NCBI GenBank assembly: GCA_030710605.1
Contig: CP092863.1
Span: forward strand, 64,975,572 to 65,039,571
DNA from: Cordylochernes scorpioides
Lineage: Eukaryota; Arthropoda; Arachnida; Pseudoscorpiones; Chernetidae
Direction: 5' to 3'
Length of the DNA stretch: 64,000 nucleotides
Below are positions 49,826 through 60,970 of this stretch, piece by piece. The translations under genes were made by a program, and so were the position numbers. A model generated the notes under the pieces. It did not search any database and was not told the DNA's origin. It was given only the letters and a program-made list of their open reading frames with translations. Each line of letters begins with the position of its first letter. Position 1 is the stretch's first letter.

Positions 49826-50080
49826 ATATATCTACCCCCAGTCACCTTACTCTCCTGATTTTGCTCCCTACGACTTTTTCCTTTACCCTAAAATTAAAAA
49901 AGTCTAAAAAAAGGACACGTCGATTTGACTCAATACCTGAAATAAAGGAGAATACGAAGATTTTTTTGAAAAGCCTGAAAGATGAGGATTTTCAGAGGTG
50001 TTTTGATATCTGGAAAAAAAATGGAACAAGTGTATAGATAGTGACGGTGATTATTTTGAGAAATTTAAAATAAAACTTTA
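49826..50080 (+). pseudogene. mariner transposase C-terminal fragment
   Basis: In shifting frames it reads YSPDFAPYDFFLYPKIK (third catalytic aspartate region), then RRFDSIPEIKENTKIFLKSL, DEDFQRCFDIWKK and a GDYFEKFKI end. Clearly a different lineage from mariner-1 and mariner-2. The upstream part is gone; it directly follows a minisatellite remnant. Confidence 0.7.
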
Positions 50081-50348
50081 TTACACTTTTGTTTAAATAT
50101 TTAGCATTCCTGAAAATTATTGATCTCACTATGTATATTGTAACTGAATTGCTGCCATTGAGAGAATATTTACACGTCAATTGACAATTTAAACAATTTA
50201 ATTGATTCTTCTGATCATTTGTGTTACAGATAAAAGAAGATTAAATAAAGGATAATATATAATGAGGGAGTAAATAACTTGTAGATAAAATGTAGAGAAA
50301 TATATACAGTTGTTTTGAAAATAGAGCAATCCATAAATAAATATTTTA

Positions 50349-50620
50349 TTAAAAAGGCATATATTGGATCAAAATATCATTTATTTTGCCAATATTTCAG
50401 TTGGCTGAACGCCAAACTTTATTAAAGTATCATAACATATTAATGTGTGTTAACAACAACTCAGCGCCACATAACGTCAATAGAATTAAGTTTAAAAAAA
50501 TAATATATATATATTTTGCTTATATTCATTACCTATATTTATTGGGGAGAAAAAATTGATATAAATATTTATATTATGGACAAAATAATTGATATTTTGA
50601 TCCAATATATGCCTTTTTAA
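50349..50620. mobile_element. Foldback element, GGCATATATTGG family, copy 3
   Basis: Outer arms taaaaaggcatatattggat and atccaatatatgcctttttaa pair. The inner part is enlarged by about 100 bp of unpaired AT-rich sequence, so only the outer part of the right arm remains. Confidence 0.65.
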
Positions 50621-50639
50621 TTAAATATATACTTGTATG

Positions 50640-50815
50640 TGTACAAATTTCTTCAGCAAGGAGGGCTTCCCCACCTTGAGAGAGTTCTCCTCCAGACAAG
50701 GTTGAACACTCCTCAGTTCCACACCGAGGAAGTACTTATAGATGTGTGTCTTGGTAGACGTCAGGATGGTCAGGGTGTCATCGTCTAGGCTGTTTCCGAA
50801 GACATGTTCACATGT
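50640..50815 (-). pseudogene. TX1/L1-like LINE ORF2 C-terminal fragment, copy 2
   Basis: The minus frame MTCEHVFGNSLDDDTLTILT then KTHIYKYFLGVELRSVQPCL ends in LKVGKPSLLKKF. Matches 25430-25640 and 35740-35830. Confidence 0.5.
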
Positions 50816-50839
50816 CAATACACATTGATTATTTCCGAT

Positions 50840-51600
50840 TCTTAGGCAATTGAAAATTAAAATAATTTTATTGACATCTTGTTTATTTATTTATGCTTAT
50901 GAAGTGATACAGCAGCGTATTTACAATTAGAGAGAAGACAAAATGAATTAAATCTAGAAAAAAAGAAGTGAGGACATATCGGACATCTTGTCAATACATG
51001 CAGAGTGCACAGTCTTCACTATTTAATAAAGATAATATGCATTATATACACTATGTACAATGAATATGGCGCCTCTACCAGCGCTGTAGAGTTTGGTGGA
51101 GAATCACCAGTGGGTCTCCAGCGACATCACGCATTTCGCATTTCCGATTCTTAGATGCAATGTACAACAAGACAAAATAATATTGAACAAAGAGTTAAAT
51201 TTTGTTTAAGTAAATTGAGAAAAAAGACGAATACGCAGTCTAAAGAGAATAGTTAAAAAAGATTAAAACTTCAACTATCCACAATAATTTATTCTGTCCA
51301 CGTGTAGCAGGCTGATGAAGCTATGTTGGCCAGGGAGATTTGGATGGGGAAAAAGAATTTTTATTGGAAAAAAATAAAGTAAAGGATTTAATAGAATCAC
51401 TGAATACCAATATATATGTTGTATGAAAATTATTTTATTTTAAAATTATAATTTCTAGGAAAAAAAAACTACTCTGTAAAGTCGACCGCCAGCCATCACA
51501 TCGACCCGCCCACTCTGTGGGAAAGAACTCTCGCAGTCCATCGGTGGCGGAGTCTTTCCCGCGGTGGACGCCACCAATGGCGATATTATTTATATATACA
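50840..51600. other. Spacer with a dispersed repeat and a GC-rich patch
   Basis: 50850-50885 and 50985-51030 repeat ttaaaataattttattgaca, gtcaatacatgcagagtgca and agtcttcactattt, as at 43.1 kb. 51480-51590 is GC-rich. No gene recognised. Confidence 0.4.
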
Positions 51601-52385
51601 TTATATATACAAACTCTACAAACTTGATACCATATTATGATTGAGTGGAGATAAGAAAGAAGAAGACATCCCCAGCAGACACCATCAACAAGCTCTACAA
51701 GCTTTATACCCTATTATGATTGAGTGGAGATAAGAAAGAATAAGAAGACAAATCCCAGCAGACACCATCAACAAGCTCTACAAGCTTTATACCCTATTAT
51801 GATTGAGTGGAGATAAGAAAGAAGAAGACATCCCCAGCAGACACCATCAACAAGCTCTACAAGCTTGATACCCTAATATGATTGAGTGGAGATAAGAAAG
51901 AATAAGATACATCCCCAGGAGACACCATCAACAAGCTTTACAAGATTGATACCCTAATAGGATTGAGTGGTCCTAAGAAGAAGACACATCCCCAGCAGAC
52001 ACCGTCAACGAGCTCTACAAGCGTGATACCCTAATATGATTGAGTAGAAATAAGAAAGAAGACACATCCTCAGCAGACACCATCAACAAGCTCTACAAGC
52101 TTGATACCCTAATATAATTGAGTGGAGATAAGAAAGAAGAAGACACATCCTCAGCAGACACCATCAACAAGCTCTACAAGCTTGATACCCTAATATGATT
52201 GAGATAAGAAGAAGAAGACACATCCCCAGCAGACACCATAAACAAGCTCTACAAGCTTGATACTCTAATATGATTGAGTGGAGATAAGAAAGAAGAAGAA
52301 GACAAATCCCAGCAGACACCATCAACAAGATCTACAAGCTTGATACCCTGGAATGATTGAGTGGAGATAAGAAATAAGAAGAGAC
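51601..52385. repeat. 79-83 bp minisatellite, about 9-10 units
   Basis: The unit contains accatcaacaagctctacaa, gcttgataccctaatatgat, tgagtggagataagaaagaa and gacacatccccagcag. Units vary by small indels. A stray partial unit occurs at 54882-54930. Confidence 0.92.
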
Positions 52386-52676
52386 TTGAAGCCGAGTACT
52401 GGAGACTTGACCGTCACAGTTAAGAAAAGAAAATCAAGAAGAATAATTAGAAGATAACTCGCAAATGAGGCAGGCGAAGAGTTGAGCCCATACGACGGAA
52501 AGAATCAGGCGCACAAATTAAATCCAGTAATGACTTTCAGAATTTTGAATCCATTTAGACGTTGGTAATGGGCACTGAGTTGAAATGGCAGGGGTTAGTT
52601 AGGTTAGGTTAATTATAGTAATTGGAAGACGTTGGGTAATACGGGAGTCAGGATTAACTGGTGCTCACACTTATTG

Positions 52677-53362
52677 GAAGGTGACTTGTGTTACTGCTTA
52701 CTTGTCTTGAAGGTGACTTGTGTTACTGATTACTTGTCTTGTAGGTGACTTGTGTTACTGCTTACTTGTCTTGAAGGTGACTTGTGTTACTGCTTACTTG
52801 TCTTGTAGCTGACTTGTGTTACTGCTTACTTGTCTTGAAGGTGACTTGTGTTACTGATTACTTGTCTTGTAGGTGACTTGTGTTACTGCTCACTTGTCTT
52901 GTAGGTGACTTGTGTTACTGCTTACTTGTCTTGAAGGTGACTTGTGTTACTGCTTACTTGTCTTGAAGGTGACTTGTGTTACTGCTTACTTGTCTTGTAG
53001 GTGACTTGTGTTACTGCTTACTTGTCTTGAAGGTGACTTGTGTTACTGATTACTTGTCTTGTAGGTGACTTGTGTTACTGCTTACTTGTCTTGTAGGTGA
53101 CTTGTGTTACTGCTTACTTGTCTTGTAGGTGACTTGTGTTACTGATTACTTGTCTTGTAGGTGACTTGTGTTACTGCTTACTTGTCTTGAAGGTGACTTG
53201 TGTTACTGCTTACTTGTCTTGAAGGTGACTTGTGTTACTGCTTACTTGTCTTGTAGGTGACTTGTGATGACAATTGCTTGCTTTGAGGTTGCTCTTTTTG
53301 ACATATACTGGTCTTGAAGGTGACTTGTGTTACTGATTACTTGTCTTGAAGGTGACTTAGAG
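52677..53362. repeat. 32-bp minisatellite, about 20 units
   Basis: Unit ggtgacttgtgttactgctt acttgtcttgaa (32 bp), with tgtagg and tgattac variants. One unit is interrupted near 53270-53315 (atgacaattgcttgctttga). Confidence 0.95.
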
Positions 53363-54420
53363 TGTAATCAATACTGAGTTATTCTTGTCTTTCCTGAGAA
53401 GCTTTCACTATATGTATAGGGTTGTGAATAATTTCGTAGAAAGTTCGAGAAAGTCTTTATAAACAACTTCATCAAAATTGACCAAAATTCAAAAATCGCG
53501 AGCGATTATGAAAACTACTCCAAACGAGCGTTCTCCGAATTTCAGTTCAATATTTACATGGACTATTCAGCGAATATCTCAAAATTTCTGATGAAAATAT
53601 TAGAAATTTAATTCCATTTATAAATAGAGCGTCTCTTGGCGAGGCTTTGTGCGTTGGGATTAACTTGATTTCTAGAATAAAAGACGCCTCAACTTTGTAT
53701 ATACAGAAGAAACAATCATTCATATAAAACCTTTTTTATTTTATTAATATTATTCACAAAGCACATCTAAAACCGTGTTCATATTAGACACCGTTCCTGT
53801 GCGCTTCCAATTTGAATATATATTCCATTTGTAGTTTTTTAACCTGTAATTTATAACATTTAAAACAACGTAACTGCTATTAAGTTTAAATCTTTGAATA
53901 TTTTAACAGAAGTTGTTTGGAATAATGTTGCTACAGACTCCATTAGGGATCTTCGTGATAATCTCTATGTAAATTTATATATATATATTTTTTACATATC
54001 ATTTATTTACTCTACTGGCAGAGAGTGGTTATTTATTGTAGGGATTTTTATGATTGCCGGTGAAGGATTTAGTTTGAATATTTTATGTTTGGTTGTGTTG
54101 TGTGTATTCATAATTCATTGGAACTCCGCCTTTGCCGTCCCAAGCCCGAATGAAAAAGGAGGAGGGGGAGCAGTAACAAGCTCACTAAAAAACCTGGGCT
54201 CAGCTGGCCCGGCTGATAGTACCCTGTAAGGGCTCCTAATCCAGGGATACAAGATGAGTCTATACTCTATGTTGGGAGCCGCTGTACATGGCGTCTGTTC
54301 CTCATGTCAGAGCGGCCATTTCTTTTGGAGCTAAGTCGGCCTGACACTGAGTAGTGCTCCCAGTCTTAATGACAAAGACAGACACATTCTACTTCATAAA
54401 GGACTGCGGCGTGTGATTAT
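53363..54420. other. Unassigned region with a GC-rich part at 54120-54370
   Basis: 53363-54115 is AT-rich. 54120-54370 is GC-richer (cgccgtcccaagcccgaatg and following). A 111-codon frame at 53894-54229 has a hydrophobic stretch (FIVGIFMIAGEGFSLNILCL) and a glycine-rich end but no recognised family; I do not call it a gene. Confidence 0.35.
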
Positions 54421-54830
54421 AAACAGTACTTAAAGTTATACCGCATAAGTTTCTTTTTTATGAAAAATCAATATTTATTTTAAAGAGAAATATTTACTAT
54501 TTCTAACTTTTTTGCATGAAGTATGAGAGGGTGAAAATATGAAGAGTAATGGCGAACGGGAAAAATAAAAGTGTCCAGGGGCGGGAATCGAACACACAAC
54601 CTTCTGCTTACCGGGCAGGTGCCATGTCCACTAGGCTACCCTGGACGTTATTTCTCCGTTCGTAAATAATACTTTATTTTCCCGTTCGCCATTACTCTTC
54701 ATATTTTCACCCTCTCATACTTCATGCAAAAAAGTTAGAAATAGTAAATATTTCTCTTTAAAATAAATATTGATTTTTCATAGAAAAGAAACTTATGCGG
54801 TATAACTTTAAGTATTGTTTACATTCTACT
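54421..54830. mobile_element. tRNA-bearing foldback, complete copy
   Basis: The left arm 54421-54565 (aacagtacttaaagttatac...gcgaacgggaaaaataaaa) and right arm about 54675-54830 (tattttcccgttcgccatta...aactttaagtattgttt) are near-perfect reverse complements. The apex carries a whole tRNA-Thr-like sequence on the minus strand (54573-54645). About 25 bp (ttatttctccgttcgtaaat) lies between it and the right arm. Related copies with reduced cores are at 15.4, 44.5 and 45.3 kb. Confidence 0.85.
54573..54645 (-). tRNA. tRNA-Thr-like sequence (GGT) at a foldback apex
   Basis: The acceptor tccaggg/ccctgga pairs at all seven positions. D arm gcc/ggc. Anticodon stem cctgc/gcaga with one mismatch and loop ccggtaa (GGT). 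T loop ttcgatt with an imperfect T stem (gtgtg/cccgc). Position 33 is C instead of T, as in the 3.9-kb copy. The shared defect shows both come from one non-canonical, dispersed tRNA-derived sequence. Pol III boxes A and B look usable, so transcription is possible even if translation function is not. Confidence 0.5.
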
Positions 54831-55098
54831 TCACCCAATCATTAGGTTGTCAAATCTCAACCATCAAAGTCTCAAACTTTACAAGCATACACCCTAATAC
54901 GATTGAGTGGAGATAAGGAAGAAGAAGATAATTCATTGGTTGTATACGGTGGGTCCTCACTTGAGACATTCGCCTTGTGAAATGATAAAGGATCTTACAA
55001 AATAATAAAAACCTTCGAGAGACATCACCCCTAGAAGAGACCTGGGATGTTTATGCTATGTTCTATCTAGACTACTGTACACATTTATATTATAAACA

Positions 55099-55552
55099 GG
55101 GGGTCGGTGGAAGGATGGTCTAAACCAGAGATCAGTAAACTGCGGCTCGCGAGACACATGCGGCTCTTTGGCTGTGAAGCTATGAATCTTTATATAATTC
55201 CACACGTAAAATATTATTTATGCGGGTATATAATATTTAGTGTTCGAAAGAAAACAAATTGTGTCTCTTTAAAAACTTTGAAAATCTGTAAATTGTAATT
55301 TTTGACTCTTTCGACTCAAAAGTTTGTCGACCCCTGGTCTACACCGTCGGTTTTCGACCGCTACGACCCAGGTTAGAGTCCCGCATTGGGCCTTTTTTTC
55401 TGATTAAAAAATGTATAGTTCAATGGCCCCCAATTCTTGCAAAAGTTTAACCCCACCAGCGAGTGCAAGTAATCAAACGGGGCTCTGGCACATTTATAAG
55501 GGCAAAAGTCCAACTGATTTTCGCATGTGTAGACATGTGGTGCACTTACAGT
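55099..55552 (+). mobile_element. tRNA-headed SINE, copy 2, interrupted by a hAT MITE
   Basis: gggggtcggtggaaggatgg is followed by the insertion 55126-55336, then accgtcggttttcgaccgct, ggttagagtcccgc, and the body (ggcccccaattcttgcaaaa to tgtgtagacatgtggtgcac). Matches 14773-15008 in the other orientation. Confidence 0.7.
55126..55336. mobile_element. hAT-type MITE, 211 bp
   Basis: Ends CAGAGATCAGTAAACT and, reading in from the right, CAGGGGTCGACAAACT. An 8-bp duplication gtctaaac/gtctacac (55118-55125 and 55337-55344) differs at one base. The start contains gcggctcgcgagacacatgc, a widespread hAT-like sequence. Nested inside the SINE. Confidence 0.82.
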
Positions 55553-55689
55553 AAAAACAGTCGCCTACTCTACTACTACCATGATTATCATGGCCTTTAC
55601 CACGTGTACTAGGGAGAAGCAAAACAACAACAACAACAAAAAAAAAACACTATAAATAAGTCTCTGATACCTAGTGAGTGATGAGGTTG

Positions 55690-56085
55690 TCTTCCTTCCT
55701 TCAATGTCTTCCTCTACTGAGGGTGGGCCACATGATCTCTCGATATCTCCCTCCTTCAATGTCTTCCTCTACTGAGGGTGGGCCACATGGTCTCTCCATA
55801 TCTCCCTCCTTCAATGTCTTCCTCTACTGAGGGTGGGCCACATGGTCTCTCCATATCTCCCTCCTTCAATGTCTTCCTCTACTGAGGGTGGGCCACATGG
55901 TCTCTCCATATCTCCCTCATTCAATGTCTTCCTCTACTGAGGGTGGGCCACATGGTCTCTCCATATCTCCCTCCTTCAATGTCTTCCTCTACTGAGGGTG
56001 GGCCACATGGTCTCTCCATATCTTCCTTCCTTCAATGTCTTCCTCTACTGAGGGTGGCTGGCCACATGGTCTCTCCATACCTCCT
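55690..56085. repeat. 55-bp minisatellite, 7 units
   Basis: Unit: ttcaatgtcttcctctactg agggtgggccacatggtctc tccatatctccctcc (55 bp). Its last unit merges into the LINE-like coding sequence at 56050-56260, so the unit derives from that region. Just left of it on the minus strand is a (gtt)n tract (55620-55645). Confidence 0.93.
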
Positions 56086-56260
56086 CCGCCATCCTCTTCA
56101 TCTCCTGTGTTGTCCAGTCCATTGTTTTAGATCGTCTGTGTATCCCTGTCGTCTCCTACCCTCGATATCTTCCCCCGGAGCTTTCCCTCCAACACTGTCA
56201 GCAATGTCTCTCCTGCTGATCCGCGCATCACATGTCCATCAAAGGTACGTTCTCGTTGAG
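56050..56260 (-). pseudogene. LINE ORF2 C-terminal fragment
   Basis: With small frame changes the minus strand reads GHVMRGSAGETLLTVLEGKL, RGRRRQGYTDDLKQWTGQ, and MKRMAEEVWRDHVA. The GHV..., R-R-x-GY/W, DLK.W and final WRD order is the usual end of RTE-type and related LINE proteins. Continues into the 55-bp array. Confidence 0.55.
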
Positions 56261-56283
56261 GTTGTCTACACATAGATTAATTG

Positions 56284-56365
56284 GTAGATTAGTGAATACG
56301 CTGGGAAGGTTCACCACTGATGAGCCAAGTCTTCAAATAATTTATTGTTGCAGTAAGGACAGTAT
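56284..56365. repeat. Dispersed repeat fragment
   Basis: tacgctgggaaggttcacca ctgatgagcc and ttgcagtaaggacagta, shared with 42.35-42.45 and 48.5-48.8 kb. Confidence 0.5.
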
Positions 56366-56495
56366 GGTATTGTTTTAAATATGAAAATAATTATATACAT
56401 CAAAAATAGCTTAAATTTATTATGTGTAGATATGGTACAAGCTGTTGCTACCCTCTACCCATCTTGGAGTGGTTGCATTAACCATTTTATTCACG

Positions 56496-56660
56496 ATCGA
56501 ACGTTGTGGCCCACTGTACGTATTACATCCCAAACACGACGCCATCCATCTCTGTCTTGAGCTCGATGTACCATCTCGGTGACCGTTAAACCAGTGAGTT
56601 CCTTTAATTGGTCCACGAAGCGTGTCGGTGAGCATCCAGGTATGCGTGGTAGTTGTATTA
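56496..56660 (-). pseudogene. RTE-like LINE C-terminal fragment
   Basis: A clean minus frame reads QLPRIPGCSPTRFVDQLKEL then TVTEMVHRAQDRDGWRRVWD and ends VGHNVRS before a stop. The A-x-DR-x-x-WR pattern near the stop is typical of the last residues of RTE-type and related LINE proteins. A different element from 56050-56260. Confidence 0.55.
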
Positions 56661-56699
56661 TATGCCTTTACATGTAATGTACTTACAGTACACAACTCT

Positions 56700-57215
56700 C
56701 TACCTACAATAGTGCGGCACTACATGTGTATAGGCATGTAGGTTACTTACAGTAGATGTAGTCACAATCCTATATCCATTTTGTCCTAGTACTACATGTG
56801 TAGATATTTCTTCAAATAAAATACACTTCGGCCAGTAAATCTTTTTATTATTGGAAATATGAATGCCGGCCAGGCAGCTTCTATATTTACGATGTGTAGT
56901 TATGGTATGCTTTTTTTTTCAAGCATCTACAGTATTCTAACCACAACGACCTGTAGTGCATTTGTAGTCATGTGATGTATTATAGTACAAGAAGCAACAC
57001 AACCCTTGTGTTAATCTGGTTACTACGAACAACCCTCTATCCATTTTGTTCTAATACTACATGTGTAGATATATTGTGTACCTATTTTACAAGCATCTAC
57101 AGTCTATATTTCACAACGACCTGGTAAGTACATTTGTAGTCATATGATGTATTATAGTACAAGAATCAACACAACCCTCGTCTTAATATGGTTACTATGT
57201 GTACTTCGTGTTGCA
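56700..57215. repeat. Two direct repeats of about 170 bp next to the gap
   Basis: 56922-57042 and 57089-57215 share caagcatctacagt, acaacgacctg, catttgtagtcat, gatgtattatagtacaagaa and caacacaaccct. An earlier, more diverged unit may start near 56735. The array may continue into the gap. Confidence 0.65.
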
Positions 57216-57315
57216 NNNNNNNNNNNNNNNNNNNNNNNNNNNNNNNNNNNNNNNNNNNNNNNNNNNNNNNNNNNNNNNNNNNNNNNNNNNNNNNNNNNNN
57301 NNNNNNNNNNNNNNN
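57216..57315. other. Assembly gap (100 N)
   Basis: Exactly 100 N. Confidence 0.99.
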
Positions 57316-57336
57316 CGAGGTTATACTGTATATTAA

Positions 57337-57440
57337 CTAGCGGATGTGCTCGGCTTCGCCCGAGGTTTTACCCGAGTAAAGGTTTGTCTAACGAACATTT
57401 GTTAAAACAATTCTCTATAAACTTATAAAAAAATATATAT
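57337..57440 (-). mobile_element. Helitron 3' end
   Basis: On the minus strand: ctcgggtaaaacctcggg, hairpin ctcgg/ccgag (plus 57349-57364), 8 bases, CTAG (plus 57337-57340) and host T. A somewhat different subfamily from the gggcgttgccc copies. Confidence 0.55.
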
Positions 57441-57805
57441 ATATTTTGATAATTTGAAACTCGTAAATTTGAATCTCTCGATAAAGTGAACATTTTTTCC
57501 CGGTCCCTGTGTGCCGTGTCATCCTGAATTTTGTCTTTCCTAATATTCTACACTACAAAATCATCGTTTTATCTAGTGAACATTTTTTCCCGGTCCCTTG
57601 AAAAATACTCGATAAGTTGTATAAATTCAAGTTAACATAAGTTGGGTAAATAGGCGCTAACCGAAACAAGAAAAAAAAAGGTTCCTTTGTTTCAATATTA
57701 GTTTCCCTTTTATATTTTGTTCTCTCTCTTGTAAATCAATAAATATAATCTTTAATAAATAATTATTGGAATCAGTTTCATTTATAATTCTAAGCAAAGT
57801 CAACA
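57441..57805. other. AT-rich spacer with a short direct repeat
   Basis: gtgaacattttttcccggtc occurs at about 57486 and 57577. Otherwise nothing recognised. Confidence 0.45.
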
Positions 57806-58323
57806 AAAACAATTTCAATATAGTAATTGTGATTACGAAGTATTCACTGAAATTGAATAAAATCACTATTTTTAAAATGATAGAAATTTAATTAAATATT
57901 TGATTGAGAGAGAGAGAGAGAGAGAATAATAATTATTTTTATATAAAAAATTAAAATTCTTTAAATTTAATGTCACACACATTTAAATTTTTAAAAGTAT
58001 CATTTTTAAATAGAGGTTACTTTAAAATGCGCATAGAAATATTAGACAATTCATTTTTATCTTCACCAAATTATAATTATCAGAGAGCATATTGATTTTT
58101 TTCTTTTAAATTATTCTGAAAGGGATTTCCTTTTGAAGATTCTAACTTTTAAAAAATTATTTTAATTATATAAAATTCGACTGATGAGAGAGAGAGAAAG
58201 GCTTTTATAGAGTTTTATTTTTATAACATACTTTTGAACTTACATATTATTTGCTTTGATATATATATATATATATATAGGGAAAAATAGTACAAATGTG
58301 ACATTGTACTGGGATAAGGTGCA

Positions 58324-58723
58324 TAAATTAAGAAAAAGGCATCTCCTTATCGTGCAACTGAAAGTTGCTGATGGCTTGCGCCATCTATAGGAATAAATAT
58401 CAACTATTCTCGTTGATTTTTAATTATTCCAGAATTGGCCAAATACCCATTCTTGATTAATCAAGAAAAGCTAACCACGGATGCGTTTCGGGCTGTTGGC
58501 CCAAATTTTTTGGTCGTTGAGGTACAGCTTGCACCACGCTGATGAGGGCCAACAGCCCGAAACGCGTCCGTGGTTAGCTTTTCTTGATTAATCAAGAATG
58601 GGTATTTGGCCAATCCTGGAATAATTAAAAATCAACGAGAGTAGTTGATATTTATTCCGATAGATGGCGCAAGCCATCAGCAACTTTCAGTTGCACGATA
58701 AGGAGATGTCTTTTTCTCAATAT
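58324..58723. mobile_element. Inverted-repeat element with hammerhead ribozyme (copy B)
   Basis: Same structure as 28324-28723. The inverse half-ribozyme in the left arm has one change (ggatgcg for ggacgcg), and the left-arm agatggcg complement has ctatag for ctatcg. Confidence 0.75.
58534..58573 (+). ncRNA. Hammerhead ribozyme, minimal type I, intact core (copy B)
   Basis: Base-for-base identical to 28534-28573: ccacg/cgtgg, CTGATGA, gggc-caaca-gccc, GAAA, cgcg, GTC. The flanks nearby differ at several positions, so the ribozyme itself is unchanged while its surroundings have drifted; with only 40 bases this may be chance. Confidence 0.78.
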
Positions 58724-59288
58724 ATATATATATGCATTATAAATAATATAATGACATCTATTTTGAGTAAAAATAAATAATTTATATTAATATTTCGCGA
58801 TCTTCTGAAATTTTATGCTTTTAAGAAATTTTGTAAAACCATTTCTAAATAACTCTATGGGGGTTTTGACTCTTATTTGTGATAAATATTGAAGAATATA
58901 TAATATAAAACGGCTTTCTTTCAAAAATATATTCTTTATATGAATGTGTAAGAAACATTTTTTAGAAATATTTAAACATATATGTGTACTAAAAATATGT
59001 TAATCTATCCATTCAGCTACCTATATAGAAAATTTCCTATTGGTTTATTTAGTAGTCTTGGTGGAGAAGAGTAACAAACACATTCTATATACAGTTACGA
59101 GCGTCATTCTTCATCTCCTAATTAATCAGTCATCAGTTTTCATCTCTGTCACCGTTTGCTTTTTTTTGGAATGGCGCCCTCCTATTGGTTGGCTACGGTC
59201 ACGCCACCTTTGCCCCCCCCCATCATGCCCTCCCCCCCCACCCACTCGCTATTTCGTCTTTGTAACCATTGTGTTGGAGCGGGTCGCT

Positions 59289-59436
59289 CCTTAAATAAAT
59301 GCATATATTAGTTAATAACCAAATGGAATCCTCTCTTTCTTTTTCCCAGTAAGAGACGCCTACGGAAGCCAACAGTACATAGACAGATAAAGCACATAGG
59401 CTATAGTTATTAACTAACATATGCATTTATATAAGG
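59289..59436. mobile_element. 148-bp MITE inside a Helitron copy (copy B)
   Basis: As 29310-29457; the right end has tatgcatttatataaggc, two changes from copy A. Confidence 0.6.
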
Positions 59437-59522
59437 CGCCAATTTATAATTGTAACAAATAGTATTTGAATCAAAACATTCAATCGGGTAAAACACGGGC
59501 GTTGCCCGGGTCATTCGGCTAG
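59437..59522 (+). mobile_element. Non-autonomous Helitron 3' end (copy B)
   Basis: Hairpin cgggc-gtt-gcccg, then CTAG at 59519-59522 and T. As 29458-29543. Confidence 0.65.
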
Positions 59523-60529
59523 TTAATTTATATTGACAAGAATAGATTCAATAGGGAGTGGATGTTTGCTCCGAAAATATTGTTTTTACAAATGGTCGCT
59601 AGGTAAACTTTCACTCGGGTAAAAACGGGGAAAAAAATCTGTTTTTACTAGTAATTACAATATATTCAATATATAATATTTTTATTTTTCAAAAAGGTTA
59701 CAAGTTTTTCTCTAAAAAGTGTAACGAATGGTCAGTGTACAAATTTTTATTTACAACTTCAATAAATAATAACTATAAACGTTAATATATAATAATAATA
59801 TAATAGATTTTATACAAAATTGCGTGATATATATATATATATAAAATGAAATTTTGATATCCTTTTAATTTTTATTTATTCTCTTCTAAAAAAATATCGG
59901 AATTCATAGAAAACATTTTTTTTCTCAATAAAGGAATGAGGGGTTTCTTGGATCTATAAGGAACATTTTATTTCTTTTTAAATATATATTTCTTTATATT
60001 TATGTTCTATTTAGAAATAGAAAATATTTCACAAAACCAATTTATGATCTCTAAACTGAAAAAATAGACTGTGTGCCAACAATGGTGGTCAATTGGTCAT
60101 TTTATAAAATTAAATCTCTGATAAATCAGAAATGGCTTCAATTTTTCCAAGAGATTGCTTCTTTCTCTATTTATTTATTTATTGCTCTATTGAAGATAAA
60201 TAAGGCTATAAGCTTTAAAGGAAATTTTGATGTATAAGGGACAAAATAAAATAAATCCATATAAAAATATATAAATATATTTAAGTAAAAGAAATTGCCC
60301 ATTTTAAAATTATATTTACAATGAATTAAAAAATGTATGCACATAATACATATTTGATCACTTTTTGGTTACAATCTTTCCATATAGATAGTAAATTTAA
60401 TATTTTATTCGTCAATATTTTCCCCTTTATATACAATTTTTATATATAGATGAAGAATTCTTCCTGATTTCAAATTAAACGAAAAAAACATGGTGAAGGA
60501 AGACGAGTTTCTTTTATTTATGCATAGGT
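59523..60529. other. AT-rich region, duplicate of 29544-30540
   Basis: Nothing recognised beyond the match to copy A. Confidence 0.5.
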
Positions 60530-60970
60530 GCAAGCTTTCGGGTAAAAACCCTTCAACAGGCGAGAAATGAAGCGCGACTTATAAGGACTATGGTACAAAT
60601 GGTAGGACGGAATAAATATATATAAAAAAGAAAGTTTTTAAACTATTTATATATGTTAATTTTAATAGAAGACCGATTTTTGAGAAAGTAAATATTAAAT
60701 CTGCAGTCTGCAGTCTGAAACCACGAGACGGCGCATGATTAGGGCTATTGAAATAAACATGTGGGAGGTTTAAATAAAGGACAAGAGAGGATGATAAGCT
60801 TCTGGAAGATCTATTTTTCTGTTGATGCTGTTCAGTTTGTGGGATACTATGGATTCTAGAATAAGTCTTTGGTGTAAGATATGTATGTGCCTGTAATGTA
60901 TGGTGGGGTTATTGATGTTGAAAGTGTGGCCTGTGCTCTGTATAATGAAAGGACACAATCTTCCAAACAT
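60530..60970 (-). pseudogene. Penelope-like element 3' end (copy B)
   Basis: The minus frame at 60970-60770 differs from copy A by one residue (NNPTIH for NNSTIH). The same hammerhead-like CTGTTGA...GAAA order lies downstream near 60538-60567. Confidence 0.6.

Noticed and set aside
51305..51345. ctgatga near 51312 as another hammerhead
   Set aside because: No GAAA at the right distance and no pairing stems I or II around it.
52590..52615. ggttagttaggttaggtta as an arthropod TTAGG telomere repeat
   Set aside because: Only two to three imperfect units, isolated inside minisatellite-rich sequence.
53894..54229. 111-codon plus-strand frame with a hydrophobic segment
   Set aside because: No family, no conserved partner in the window, AT-rich start; chance cannot be excluded.
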